Shown: positions 1 through 5,382, numbered from the stretch's first letter. The stretch is DNA of 5,957 nucleotides from JAGNLA01 sp964472265 (GCA_964472265.1 CAYYJO010000090.1:1-5957), one strand, 5' to 3'. A program made the numbers and translations. Notes: a model not told the origin generated them from the sequence alone.

Positions 1-64
1 GACTAAAATATATAAATAATATTAATGAAATAATAAGACGATTATTGATGATATTAGATTATCT
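1..64. other. AT-rich spacer with an imperfect hairpin
   Basis: This stretch is about 15% GC and has no supportable gene. TAATAT (17-22) can pair with ATATTA (51-56), and AATAAT (29-34) with ATTATT (41-46), around the loop AAGACG. The internal loop between the two stems is unequal. It lies just past the stop codon of the transporter gene and could help end that transcript. However, the stem is almost all A-T and there is no GC-rich stem followed by a clean U-tract, so I do not call it a terminator. Confidence 0.25.
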
Positions 65-964
65 TTAGCATGAAGTATCGACTTGTGGCAACTTCTTGCT
101 GTTTTTAAGCGTTATAAATATGCCCACGAGGACAATGATGGCGCCGATTGCGGCCAGCACGGAGATGGATTGGCCAAACCAGAACCAGGCGACAATCGAT
201 GCGATGAATGGTTCTGCAAGCGTTGCCGTTGTGGCCACAACTGGTGACAGACGCTTGCACGACATGTTAAGGAGTGCGTGTCCAAAAAATGTTGGGATGA
301 TGGCCAGTGAAACGATCCACCAGTAAGTGTTTGCGGTCAGGCCGGTGATTGGCTGGCCAGTAACAAGAATCATGACTCCGAAACTCAGACAGGTTGAAGG
401 GTAGATGATTGAAACCGTCTGCCACGATGTTAGTTTTTCCTGCGCCTTCATCGAGAAGAACAGATAGAAACCACCAGCAATCAAAGCGCCAATCATCAAC
501 AAAATCCCAAGCAGCTGGCTGGGCTGGCCAAGGTTGTTGAAGACGATCAGAATCGTTCCGACAACCGATATCCCAATGCCAAGAAGCTGGACAGCAAGAG
601 GTTTTTTGCCCAGGAATACGAATTCAAGAAGCATGACGACAACCGGCAACAATGCCAGCATGGTTGTGGCGATGGCAATAGAAACCAGTCTGATGCAGAT
701 GAACCAGGCTGTAAGATGCAGGAAGAAGCTGAACCCGGAGAGGGCAGCCCACCCCATCGATCTCCAGTGTTTAAGGGCTTCCCATGGTCGGCCAAACGGC
801 ATGACAAGCAAGGAACCGAGGCCAAGCCTGAGAAAACCGAGAGCAAACGGCATGGCTTCCTCGCTTTTTTTGACAAGCGGGCCGGCAAAACTCAGACCAA
901 TGACAGAAACTGTCAGGATAAGGTAGCTGATGGTGTCGTTTGAAAGTTTTTTTCCGTTTGCCAC
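65..964 (-). CDS. DMT superfamily transporter with two EamA domains
   Basis: This is a 299-residue inner-membrane protein with about ten hydrophobic helices, near residues 13-31, 38-57, 69-90, 96-118, 124-143, 151-171, 183-203, 214-233, 242-263 and 268-286. They form two tandem EamA repeats of five helices, the usual size and layout of drug/metabolite transporters. The conserved Glu-Pro before the last helices is present (E252-P253), and the C-terminus is short and Lys-rich. Members export or import amino acids, nucleotides or other small metabolites; the substrate cannot be read from sequence. The start is GTG at 964. An in-frame TAA four codons upstream rules out a longer form, and the next ATG (residue 38) would lose the first helix. 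No Shine-Dalgarno is visible before the GTG. It follows the methyltransferase gene on the same strand after 66 bp, so co-transcription is possible. Confidence 0.93.
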   Translation of the reverse strand: MANGKKLSNDTISYLILTVSVIGLSFAGPLVKKSEEAMPFALGFLRLGLGSLLVMPFGRPWEALKHWRSMGWAALSGFSFFLHLTAWFICIRLVSIAIATTMLALLPVVVMLLEFVFLGKKPLAVQLLGIGISVVGTILIVFNNLGQPSQLLGILLMIGALIAGGFYLFFSMKAQEKLTSWQTVSIIYPSTCLSFGVMILVTGQPITGLTANTYWWIVSLAIIPTFFGHALLNMSCKRLSPVVATTATLAEPFIASIVAWFWFGQSISVLAAIGAIIVLVGIFITLKNSKKLPQVDTSC

Positions 965-970
965 GCGCGG

Positions 971-998
971 ATGTTAGCAGGAAATGAAGGGTTGTAAA
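971..998 (-). promoter_or_regulatory. Candidate promoter of the DMT transporter gene
   Basis: On the minus strand, TTTACA (993-998, one mismatch to TTGACA) is separated by 16 bp from TAACAT (971-976, four of six matches to TATAAT). Only six bases lie between the -10 and the GTG start, so transcription would begin at or next to the start codon. That would explain the missing ribosome binding site. The match is moderate and read by eye. Confidence 0.35.
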
Positions 999-1014
999 CT
1001 AACAAATCATCTTG

Positions 1015-1028
1015 GCATTCTGGAATGC
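1015..1028. promoter_or_regulatory. Inverted repeat, possible operator
   Basis: GCATTC-TG-GAATGC is a perfect 6-bp inverted repeat with a 2-bp centre. It sits between the methyltransferase stop codon and the candidate promoter of the transporter gene. The loop is too tight for a normal hairpin and no U-tract follows on the minus strand, so a dimeric regulator site is more likely than a terminator. Confidence 0.3.
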
Positions 1029-1030
1029 AG

Positions 1031-1678
1031 CTAGTTTTTGATCAGGAAGAAAACCCTGTAGTTTTCGTTGATCTTGATGTGTCTGACCGGTTTGAATCTG
1101 GCTTCTGTGATCTCCTGGGCGAACATGTCAAGTGTCGCAAAATATTTGGTGTTGTCAGTGTTTACGTGGGTTTTTGGGTTAACGTCCTCGGCATATTCGT
1201 CGGGAATGCCAAGCATTGTTGCAATTATCGCAACGCCGTCGGGCGTGAGGTTCTCCCTCAGTCGCTTGAGGAGAAACACCCTGTCTCCACCGATGATGTT
1301 TTGGAGCAACTGGTTTGCGATGATGAAATCGTAAGGAGGATTTGGAAAACCCCTGTGAGTCATGGCGTTTCCAACAAAAAATGACAGGTTGTCCGGCGGG
1401 TTCTTTGACTTGCACAGCTTCACGGCCGTTTCAGAAAGGTCGCAAGCCTCGACAGTGACATTCCTTTTTGCCAGCTCCAAAGCAAGCTCGCCCCCACCGC
1501 AGCCGATCTCAAGGATCTTCTGGTGGTGATGGAATTCGCCTGTCCTTGCCCAGTGCAGCATGAAAATAAAAGTCTGCTGCGATTCCTGGGGCCAGCCCAT
1601 ACCGCCTTCAGCCAGAATTTTCTGGTAAACAGGCTCCATATCGTAATAGTATTTTCTGATGTCTTTCCGTCTGCTCAT
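1031..1678 (-). CDS. Class I SAM-dependent methyltransferase
   Basis: This is a 215-residue, probably cytoplasmic enzyme that transfers the methyl group of S-adenosylmethionine; the acceptor is unknown. The Rossmann motifs are clear. Motif I is ILEIGCGGG at 55-63, the acidic end of strand beta-2 is EACDLS with D80, motif II lies around G103-N104-A105, and the beta-4 segment YDFIIANQLL is at 116-125. A post-IV 'LTPDGVAII' stretch (144-152) is typical of the Methyltransf_11/25/31 group. The N-terminal 50 residues (MSRRKDIRKYYYDMEPVYQK onward) are a helical cap, which often shapes the acceptor pocket. The final strand pair (about 195-213) suits the family's beta-6/beta-7 hairpin. The start is ATG with no clear Shine-Dalgarno, but an extended -10 promoter lies about 26 bp upstream. 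The stop is TAG. The sequence does not look like an rRNA, tRNA or protein methyltransferase I can name. Confidence 0.9.
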   Translation of the reverse strand: MSRRKDIRKYYYDMEPVYQKILAEGGMGWPQESQQTFIFMLHWARTGEFHHHQKILEIGCGGGELALELAKRNVTVEACDLSETAVKLCKSKNPPDNLSFFVGNAMTHRGFPNPPYDFIIANQLLQNIIGGDRVFLLKRLRENLTPDGVAIIATMLGIPDEYAEDVNPKTHVNTDNTKYFATLDMFAQEITEARFKPVRHIKINENYRVFFLIKN

Positions 1679-1704
1679 ATCAAAGCCAAAAAATTACTAC
1701 TACC

Positions 1705-1713
1705 ATTATAGCA
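1705..1713 (-). promoter_or_regulatory. Extended -10 promoter of the methyltransferase gene
   Basis: The minus strand reads TGC-TATAAT, a perfect TGnTATAAT extended -10. It ends 26 bp before the ATG, giving a leader of roughly 20 nt. No good -35 hexamer is seen 16-18 bp upstream, which extended -10 promoters tolerate. This promoter would separate the methyltransferase from the VOC gene. Confidence 0.5.
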
Positions 1714-1721
1714 AGGACGTG

Positions 1722-1748
1722 AAAATTTAAAAGGGGTTTAAAAAACCC
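1722..1748 (-). terminator. Probable Rho-independent terminator after the VOC gene
   Basis: Read on the minus strand, GGGTTT-TTT-AAACCC (1748-1734) makes a 6-bp stem with a 3-nt loop. It is followed by CTTTTAAATTTT (1733-1722), a broken U-tract. The hairpin begins 48 bp past the VOC stop codon and just upstream of the methyltransferase promoter, the expected place. The stem is short, so some read-through is likely. Confidence 0.4.
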
Positions 1749-1769
1749 TGAATTATAGTAATATCAAGT

Positions 1770-1779
1770 ATTGCAAAAA
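1770..1779. repeat. Intergenic 10-mer ATTGCAAAAA, copy 1
   Basis: The plus strand reads ATTGCAAAAA in the spacer between the VOC and methyltransferase genes. The same 10-mer occurs at 2157-2166 and 5924-5933, each time in a spacer upstream of a minus-strand gene. The role is unknown; an A-tract promoter element is possible. Confidence 0.35.
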
Positions 1780-1795
1780 GAAGAATGGTTGGAGG

Positions 1796-2128
1796 CTACT
1801 CCTCTTCCGAATCTTCCATCATTGAGAAGTTGTTGCCGTCGGGGTCGGTGACAAGCGCCATTGGGGCATCCTCCCAGACCACGACCTCTGCTTTTGCTTT
1901 CTTTATCTCTGCTGCAGCTTCGTTGATGTCGTCGACAACGCAGGTGATTCCGATGCCGCGTTCATCGGGATTGTCGCTCTTCCAGAGGGCGATTTCGACG
2001 TTGGCCAGCTGGATGATCTTGAAATTGTCATCCTCGGAAACAACCGTTGCACCGAGAACGTCAGTGTAGAAAGCCAGCATCTTTGCAACATCCGCGCAAC
2101 CGATCTCAAACCTTACTTCATTGACCAT
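1796..2128 (-). CDS. VOC (glyoxalase/bleomycin-resistance fold) protein
   Basis: This is a 110-residue single VOC module made of two beta-alpha-beta-beta-beta halves. The first half carries the hallmark 'MLAFYTDVLGATVV' (17-30), and the second carries 'VVDDINEAAAEIKKAKAEV' (64-82) and 'DPDGNNFSMME' (95-105). VOC proteins work as dimers. They act as metalloenzymes (glyoxalase, dioxygenase, epimerase, fosfomycin resistance) or as metal-free ligand binders such as bleomycin-binding proteins. The metal-ligand positions appear to hold Arg6, Gly60 and Ser102, so a metal-free binding role is more likely than catalysis. The tail is acidic (MMEDSEEE). I place the start at ATG 2128 and not at ATG 2158, because AAGGAGG sits six bases before it. 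The extra ten residues of the longer form (MIIETSRRPE) fall upstream of the predicted transcription start. The gene has its own promoter, and a probable terminator follows. Confidence 0.9.
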   Translation of the reverse strand: MVNEVRFEIGCADVAKMLAFYTDVLGATVVSEDDNFKIIQLANVEIALWKSDNPDERGIGITCVVDDINEAAAEIKKAKAEVVVWEDAPMALVTDPDGNNFSMMEDSEEE

Positions 2129-2134
2129 CTCAGG

Positions 2135-2141
2135 CCTCCTT
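2135..2141 (-). promoter_or_regulatory. Strong Shine-Dalgarno of the VOC gene
   Basis: The minus strand reads AAGGAGG six bases before ATG 2128. This decides the start in favour of the 110-residue form over an in-frame ATG ten codons upstream. It is the best ribosome binding site in the window. Confidence 0.85.
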
Positions 2142-2148
2142 GATGTCT

Positions 2149-2160
2149 CAATGATCATTG
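2149..2160. promoter_or_regulatory. 12-bp perfect palindrome over the VOC -10, possible operator
   Basis: CAATGATCATTG is a perfect palindrome with no spacer. It covers the predicted -10 hexamer (2151-2156) of the leftward VOC promoter. A repressor bound there would block that promoter. The rightward promoter's -35 starts 35 bp away, so one bound regulator might affect both genes. Confidence 0.35.
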
Positions 2161-2178
2161 CAAAAAACTGATTGTCAA
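2151..2178 (-). promoter_or_regulatory. Sigma-70-type promoter of the VOC gene
   Basis: On the minus strand a consensus TTGACA (2173-2178) is followed after 16 bp by GATCAT (2151-2156), four of six matches to TATAAT. A transcription start near 2144 would give a leader of about 16 nt carrying AAGGAGG. The spacer holds an A/T run (TTTTTT). Confidence 0.5.
2157..2166. repeat. Intergenic 10-mer ATTGCAAAAA, copy 2
   Basis: This copy lies inside the spacer of the VOC promoter and overlaps the right arm of the palindrome. The wider match to copy 3 is CATTGCAAAAA on the plus strand. Confidence 0.35.
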
Positions 2179-2195
2179 GGGATGGCCAAAAGGTT

Positions 2196-2224
2196 TTGAC
2201 TTGCAGAAGTCGAGGGACTATAAT
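2196..2224 (+). promoter_or_regulatory. Near-consensus sigma-70 promoter of the propeller gene
   Basis: TTGACT (2196-2201), an optimal 17-bp spacer and TATAAT (2219-2224) make the best promoter in the window. The predicted start site is near 2231, about 60 nt before ATG 2292. Because it lies inside the longest in-frame extension of the propeller ORF (from a TTG at 2172), it argues that translation begins downstream. It runs back to back with the leftward VOC promoter. Confidence 0.75.
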
Positions 2225-2230
2225 TGCGTC

Positions 2231-2311
2231 ATGGGAAGAAAAATCTTGGCTCTTGTTGTGGTCACTGGAACCACGGTTTCAGTCGGGCGGGATGATTGTG
2301 AAAAGATATAG
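2231..2311 (+). CDS. Possible 26-codon leader peptide (upstream ORF)
   Basis: An ATG sits six bases after the TATAAT box, at the predicted transcription start, so it could be read as a leaderless message. It encodes 26 residues beginning MGRKILALVVVTGTTVSVG and ends at TAG 2309-2311. The peptide is basic then hydrophobic, like a signal sequence, but I see no export-mature part. It overlaps the propeller gene's start by 20 nt in another frame, which would allow translational coupling. It may also be chance, or the remnant of an older N-terminus. No Shine-Dalgarno is present. Confidence 0.3.
   Translation: MGRKILALVVVTGTTVSVGRDDCEKI
2256..2276 (+). promoter_or_regulatory. Leader hairpin before the propeller gene
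   Basis: GTGGT (2258-2262) pairs with ACCAC (2270-2274) around a 7-nt loop, and two U-G pairs could extend the stem to 7 bp. It lies within the predicted 5' leader, ending 15 nt before ATG 2292. Ribosomes on the upstream ORF would disrupt it. No U-tract follows, so it is not a terminator. Confidence 0.3.
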
Positions 2312-3920
2312 ACCAACGGTTATATTTCTTTGTTTTACATTCATAATTGCATGTGTTACAACTGACTTTTCAGATGCCTCCAACTCATGTGACTGGCCAA
2401 CAGAATACAGAACCCCAGATAACAACAGGATTGTTCCTGTAGAATGTGCACCAAAAACTGACAAACCCGTCAAGTTGTGGTCAGCAAAGCTTAATGGCCA
2501 GATACGTTCTACCTGCACAGTGGCAGATGGCAGATTGTTCATTATGACATCTACTCCGAGAGTAAAGCTTTATTGCCTTGATGCCTATTCCGGTTCTCCC
2601 CTTTGGGATTATGACATGAGTTATTCTGACAAACGAAAAATCTGCAGGATTGCTTCAGCAACAATAAGCGATGGCAAGGTGTATCTGACAAGCGGAGACA
2701 AGGGAGTTGTATGCCTGGATGCCAAGACAGGCTTCCCTGTTTGGCAAAGGATAGACACATCGCCAAACTCATCGCCGTTGGTATATAACAACAATGTTTT
2801 TGTAGTAGATGAGGTAATTTCAGATGAAAATAAATGTGAAGTTCTAAGTATTAAAAGCGATAATGGGGATATAGAGTCAAGGGACACAATTGATGTTACA
2901 AATTATTATGAAGAATGCAATATTTCAACTGCACCCGTAGAATATAATGACTTAATTTACATTCACAACAACAAAGAGAAATTATATTGCTTTGACCCAG
3001 TTGGAATAATAACCAGGGAAATAAAATTTGACGAGTTTATTTATACGGCTCCAATACTTTCAGATGACAGATGTTTTGTTCTGACTTGTGGCACTTTAGT
3101 ATGTCTAAACATGGATGACTGGAAACCAATCTGGAAATTTGAATCTGAATTAATTGACGATCCAATCTATTGTACCTCTCCTCTCCTGGATAATGACAGA
3201 ATCTACATCACAAGCCTTGCTCACGGCAAAATGATGCGCTGTATCGACGCCAACACAGGCAAGGAGATATGGGAAAACAGTGGCGTCTATGGCGTAGAAT
3301 CAAACTGTACGATGGTTGGCAATAAAATCTTCGTCCCGTCAAACAACAGAGGACTCATGTGCGTTGACAAGAATGACGGCAAGATACTTTGGATCAATGA
3401 AGAATTGAAGGGCATGTCAGGCTCAGCACCAGCTATTGCAAACAACAGAATATACATTGCCACAGAAGATGGCACTGTCTATTGTCTTGGTGATCCTCCC
3501 TGTGGCGAGAATGAAAATGACAGCCAGATTACTTTTGAAGTAGGTAGCAAGCAATGGCAGGTTTGCGCTGAAGAGCAGAAACCATTGCCAGTTGCCGTTG
3601 AGCTCCAAAACGGAGTGCCTTTCATCCCATTTTCAAGCATTGCCAAGATCATTGGCGTAGAGGTTGGATGGGACAAAGACACAAAGAGGATGACGATCAC
3701 AAAACCTTCAGACGGCAAGAGAGTTGTCGTCTGGGCAGGCTACAATATGGCCGTTGTTGACGGCATTGAGGTAGCACTGGATAAAACCAACAAGGAAATC
3801 AAACCCTATATTAAAAATGGCAGAATGATGCTGCCGGCTGGTTTCGTGTGTAGTTCATTGAAGCTGATTTATAGCTGGAACCAGGACTTGGGCAAGGTAT
3901 CAATTATTTATAAACGCTGA
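2292..3920 (+). CDS. Exported PQQ-like beta-propeller protein with C-terminal stalk (Cu-amine-oxidase-N-like) domain
   Basis: This is a 542-residue exported protein. The N-terminus MIVKRYRPTVIFLCFTFIIAC is a signal sequence. I18-I19-A20-C21 fits a lipobox, so it may be a lipoprotein; cleavage after A29 is the alternative. Residues about 60-400 carry eight blades of the PQQ/BamB-like type, starting near 80, 128, 168, 220, 259, 302, 344 and 385 (for example G-KVYLT...CLDAKTGFPVW). After a short linker, residues about 433-542 match the copper amine oxidase N-terminal-like domain (PF07833): 'GVPFIPFSSIAKIIGVEVGW', 'MTITK', 'KNGRMMLPAGFV' and a final 'VSIIYKR'. Such domains are thought to anchor or scaffold surface proteins and are not catalytic. 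I see no enzyme motif, and PQQ binding is not implied. The first ATG is chosen; GTG 2298, six bases after GGGCGGG, is possible. A TTG-initiated form from 2172 would start before the promoter. Confidence 0.88.
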   Translation: MIVKRYRPTVIFLCFTFIIACVTTDFSDASNSCDWPTEYRTPDNNRIVPVECAPKTDKPVKLWSAKLNGQIRSTCTVADGRLFIMTSTPRVKLYCLDAYSGSPLWDYDMSYSDKRKICRIASATISDGKVYLTSGDKGVVCLDAKTGFPVWQRIDTSPNSSPLVYNNNVFVVDEVISDENKCEVLSIKSDNGDIESRDTIDVTNYYEECNISTAPVEYNDLIYIHNNKEKLYCFDPVGIITREIKFDEFIYTAPILSDDRCFVLTCGTLVCLNMDDWKPIWKFESELIDDPIYCTSPLLDNDRIYITSLAHGKMMRCIDANTGKEIWENSGVYGVESNCTMVGNKIFVPSNNRGLMCVDKNDGKILWINEELKGMSGSAPAIANNRIYIATEDGTVYCLGDPPCGENENDSQITFEVGSKQWQVCAEEQKPLPVAVELQNGVPFIPFSSIAKIIGVEVGWDKDTKRMTITKPSDGKRVVVWAGYNMAVVDGIEVALDKTNKEIKPYIKNGRMMLPAGFVCSSLKLIYSWNQDLGKVSIIYKR

Positions 3921-5102
3921 TCACCTCATCCAGAACTTTAGGAAATCGTCCCAGTCGCCTTCGTCAATTTTTCCGTCCTGCCTGATGTCACAGAGCGGAT
4001 TCCACGAGTCTGGCGCGGGGTTTCCGTCCTTGTCGGTTCCTGTTTGTCCAAATTTTGTGACAAGCTCCAGGGCGTCGAGAAAATCAACGCTCCCATCCAT
4101 GTTTGTGTCACAGTAAAGCGTAGGTTCCAGACAACGGGCGATGTGCCGAACCGTTGCAAGCCTGATTGATGCAATGTCGGGCTGGGTTTTTGCCGTCTTT
4201 GGCGTCGGAACAAAACCATGACCGGCATCCATCACCTTTATCAGAGCGCAAGAATTGCCGACAGTCACAAGTTTTTTTGCAAATACGGTCGATTGGCTGT
4301 AGGGCACAACAACATCCTTGTCGCCATGGATCATGAGAATCGGCGGATCATCGGCGGAAACGTAAGTGACAGGCGACGCTTTCACGGCAGTGTCGGGGCA
4401 GTCGTAAGGGTTGCAACCGAAGAAATCCTCGAGCGTTTTTATTCCCGGATTGTTTTTGTTGGTGTTGTTTTTCATCAGTTCCGGGAAGTCGGTTGGGCCA
4501 AAATAATCAACCACAGCCTGAACCCTGCTTGAGATGTTCTCAAGCCCCGGGCCATCCAGCCCTGCGCTTTTGTCGCTGGTTCCAAGCAAAGCCACCAGAT
4601 GTCCGCCAGCCGATCCGCCCCAGATGCCGATTTTGTCTGGATCGATGCCGAGTATGTCAGCGTTTGCGCGAAAATATCTGACGGCGAGTTTGCAATCCTC
4701 TATCTGTGCAGGAAAAACAAGCTTCGGGCACAGCCTGTAATTTATTGCTGCAACAGCAAAGCCAAGCTGGTAAAAGAGATTGGCCTCTGCTGACTTTATT
4801 CCTGACGAAACACCTGCGCCTTTGTCGCCTGTAGTCCAAGCCCCGCCATGAATGTAGATGGCAAGAGGAACTTTCTGATCCCTGCAGACGGTCGGTTTGG
4901 CAAAATCAAACTTAAGATCGACATCCCCTGCTTTTCCGTAGACAAGATCAATCTTGCTTTCAACGCTGACTTTCACGCCGATTTTTGGCGGGAGAGGGCC
5001 GGGAACGATCCTGTCGCCAAGTTTCCAGATGGTTTCATCGGCCTTTGCCGGAACTGCCTGCACAGAAAGCATTATTATCATCAAAAGAGCGATTTTCCTC
5101 AT
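3921..5102 (-). CDS. Secreted alpha/beta-hydrolase esterase with dockerin-like tail
   Basis: This is a 393-residue exported serine esterase of the BD-FAE/carboxylesterase type. A signal peptide (1-21) ends in AKA before D22. The oxyanion-hole motif is HGGAW (85-89), the nucleophile elbow GGSAGGH has Ser164, the acid is Asp263 in HGDKDVVVP, and the base is His295 in DAGHGF, so the triad is complete. Family members cleave short acyl esters, often acetyl or feruloyl groups on plant polysaccharides; the substrate here is unproven. Residues 331-393 form a dockerin-like pair of calcium-binding EF loops: C331-DTNMDGSVDFLD, and C371-DIRQDGKIDEGD. A longer than usual 28-residue linker separates them. 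Such tails either dock to cohesins or simply fold on the cell surface. AAAGGAG lies five bases before the ATG. The gene sits 33 bp after the Cys-rich gene and is likely co-transcribed with it. Confidence 0.93.
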   Translation of the reverse strand: MRKIALLMIIMLSVQAVPAKADETIWKLGDRIVPGPLPPKIGVKVSVESKIDLVYGKAGDVDLKFDFAKPTVCRDQKVPLAIYIHGGAWTTGDKGAGVSSGIKSAEANLFYQLGFAVAAINYRLCPKLVFPAQIEDCKLAVRYFRANADILGIDPDKIGIWGGSAGGHLVALLGTSDKSAGLDGPGLENISSRVQAVVDYFGPTDFPELMKNNTNKNNPGIKTLEDFFGCNPYDCPDTAVKASPVTYVSADDPPILMIHGDKDVVVPYSQSTVFAKKLVTVGNSCALIKVMDAGHGFVPTPKTAKTQPDIASIRLATVRHIARCLEPTLYCDTNMDGSVDFLDALELVTKFGQTGTDKDGNPAPDSWNPLCDIRQDGKIDEGDWDDFLKFWMR

Positions 5103-5107
5103 TTTGA

Positions 5108-5114
5108 CTCCTTT
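5108..5114 (-). promoter_or_regulatory. Shine-Dalgarno of the esterase gene
   Basis: The minus strand reads AAAGGAG five bases before ATG 5102. It confirms the start immediately ahead of the signal peptide. Confidence 0.8.
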
Positions 5115-5135
5115 GATTTTCTGATACGACAGGTT

Positions 5136-5378
5136 TTACCTTTTTGTCACCTTCATGACGCTGGTTTTGAGCCGCTGCTCCTTGAGGTGACGCCTGACAA
5201 CAAACGGGCAGTCCGTTCTTCTTCCGCACATCCTGTACGGCATCCCGCGGGAAAACGTCTGGCAACCCCAGCACCAGAGCATGCCAAAAACCTTGAAGAA
5301 CCTTCTGTTGTCGTGTCTGATCAGGTTGCAGTACCTTTCGGCATCCCTTGGCCTGATTTTTCTGTAGTCGTCATTCAT
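5136..5378 (-). CDS. Small Cys-rich, basic protein of unknown function
   Basis: I do not recognise this 80-residue protein. It has no signal peptide or membrane helix, so it is probably cytoplasmic. It is strongly basic, with many Arg and Lys. It has five cysteines at 17, 36, 39, 51 and 57; WCWGCQ (35-40) followed by C51 and C57 could make a four-Cys zinc or iron-sulfur site, C36-x2-C39-x11-C51-x5-C57. The codons favour C or G in third position, like the esterase gene, and AAGGTG lies four bases before the ATG, so I judge it real. A candidate promoter precedes it, and it is followed after 33 bp by the esterase, suggesting an operon. The opposite strand also has a long open frame here, but that frame runs antisense through the esterase and is a shadow. 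A nucleic-acid-binding or regulatory role is only a guess. Confidence 0.72.
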   Translation of the reverse strand: MNDDYRKIRPRDAERYCNLIRHDNRRFFKVFGMLWCWGCQTFSRGMPYRMCGRRTDCPFVVRRHLKEQRLKTSVMKVTKR

Positions 5379-5382
5379 GGCG

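Noticed and set aside
170..535. Several TGGCCA sites within the transporter gene
   Set aside because: They fall in different codons and frames, mostly over Trp/Pro/Ala/Gly stretches, with no regular spacing. I see no array or restriction-related pattern.
547..964. Other open frames over the transporter gene on both strands
   Set aside because: They are shadows of a gene with ten clear membrane helices. Their translations are low-complexity, Arg/Ser/Pro-rich and match no family I know.
1015..1028. Terminator for the methyltransferase gene
   Set aside because: The inverted repeat has a 2-base centre and no U-tract after it on the minus strand, so an operator is a better reading.
1752..1757. 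Second TATAAT on the minus strand upstream of the methyltransferase
   Set aside because: No -35 at a usable distance: TTGCAA is only 13 bp away. Any RNA from it would run at once into the probable terminator hairpin at 1734-1748.
2129..2158. Ten-residue extension of the VOC protein from ATG 2158
   Set aside because: A strong AAGGAGG is placed for ATG 2128, and the predicted transcription start (about 2144) lies downstream of ATG 2158.
2172..2291. N-terminal extension of the propeller protein from a TTG at 2172
   Set aside because: It would cover the near-consensus promoter at 2196-2224 and put a non-signal sequence of 40 residues ahead of a clear signal peptide. Translation from ATG 2292 or GTG 2298 is more likely.
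2292..3920. PQQ-dependent dehydrogenase
   Set aside because: The propeller lacks the extended catalytic loops and active-site residues of quinoprotein dehydrogenases and carries a stalk-type domain instead, so a binding or scaffold role fits better.
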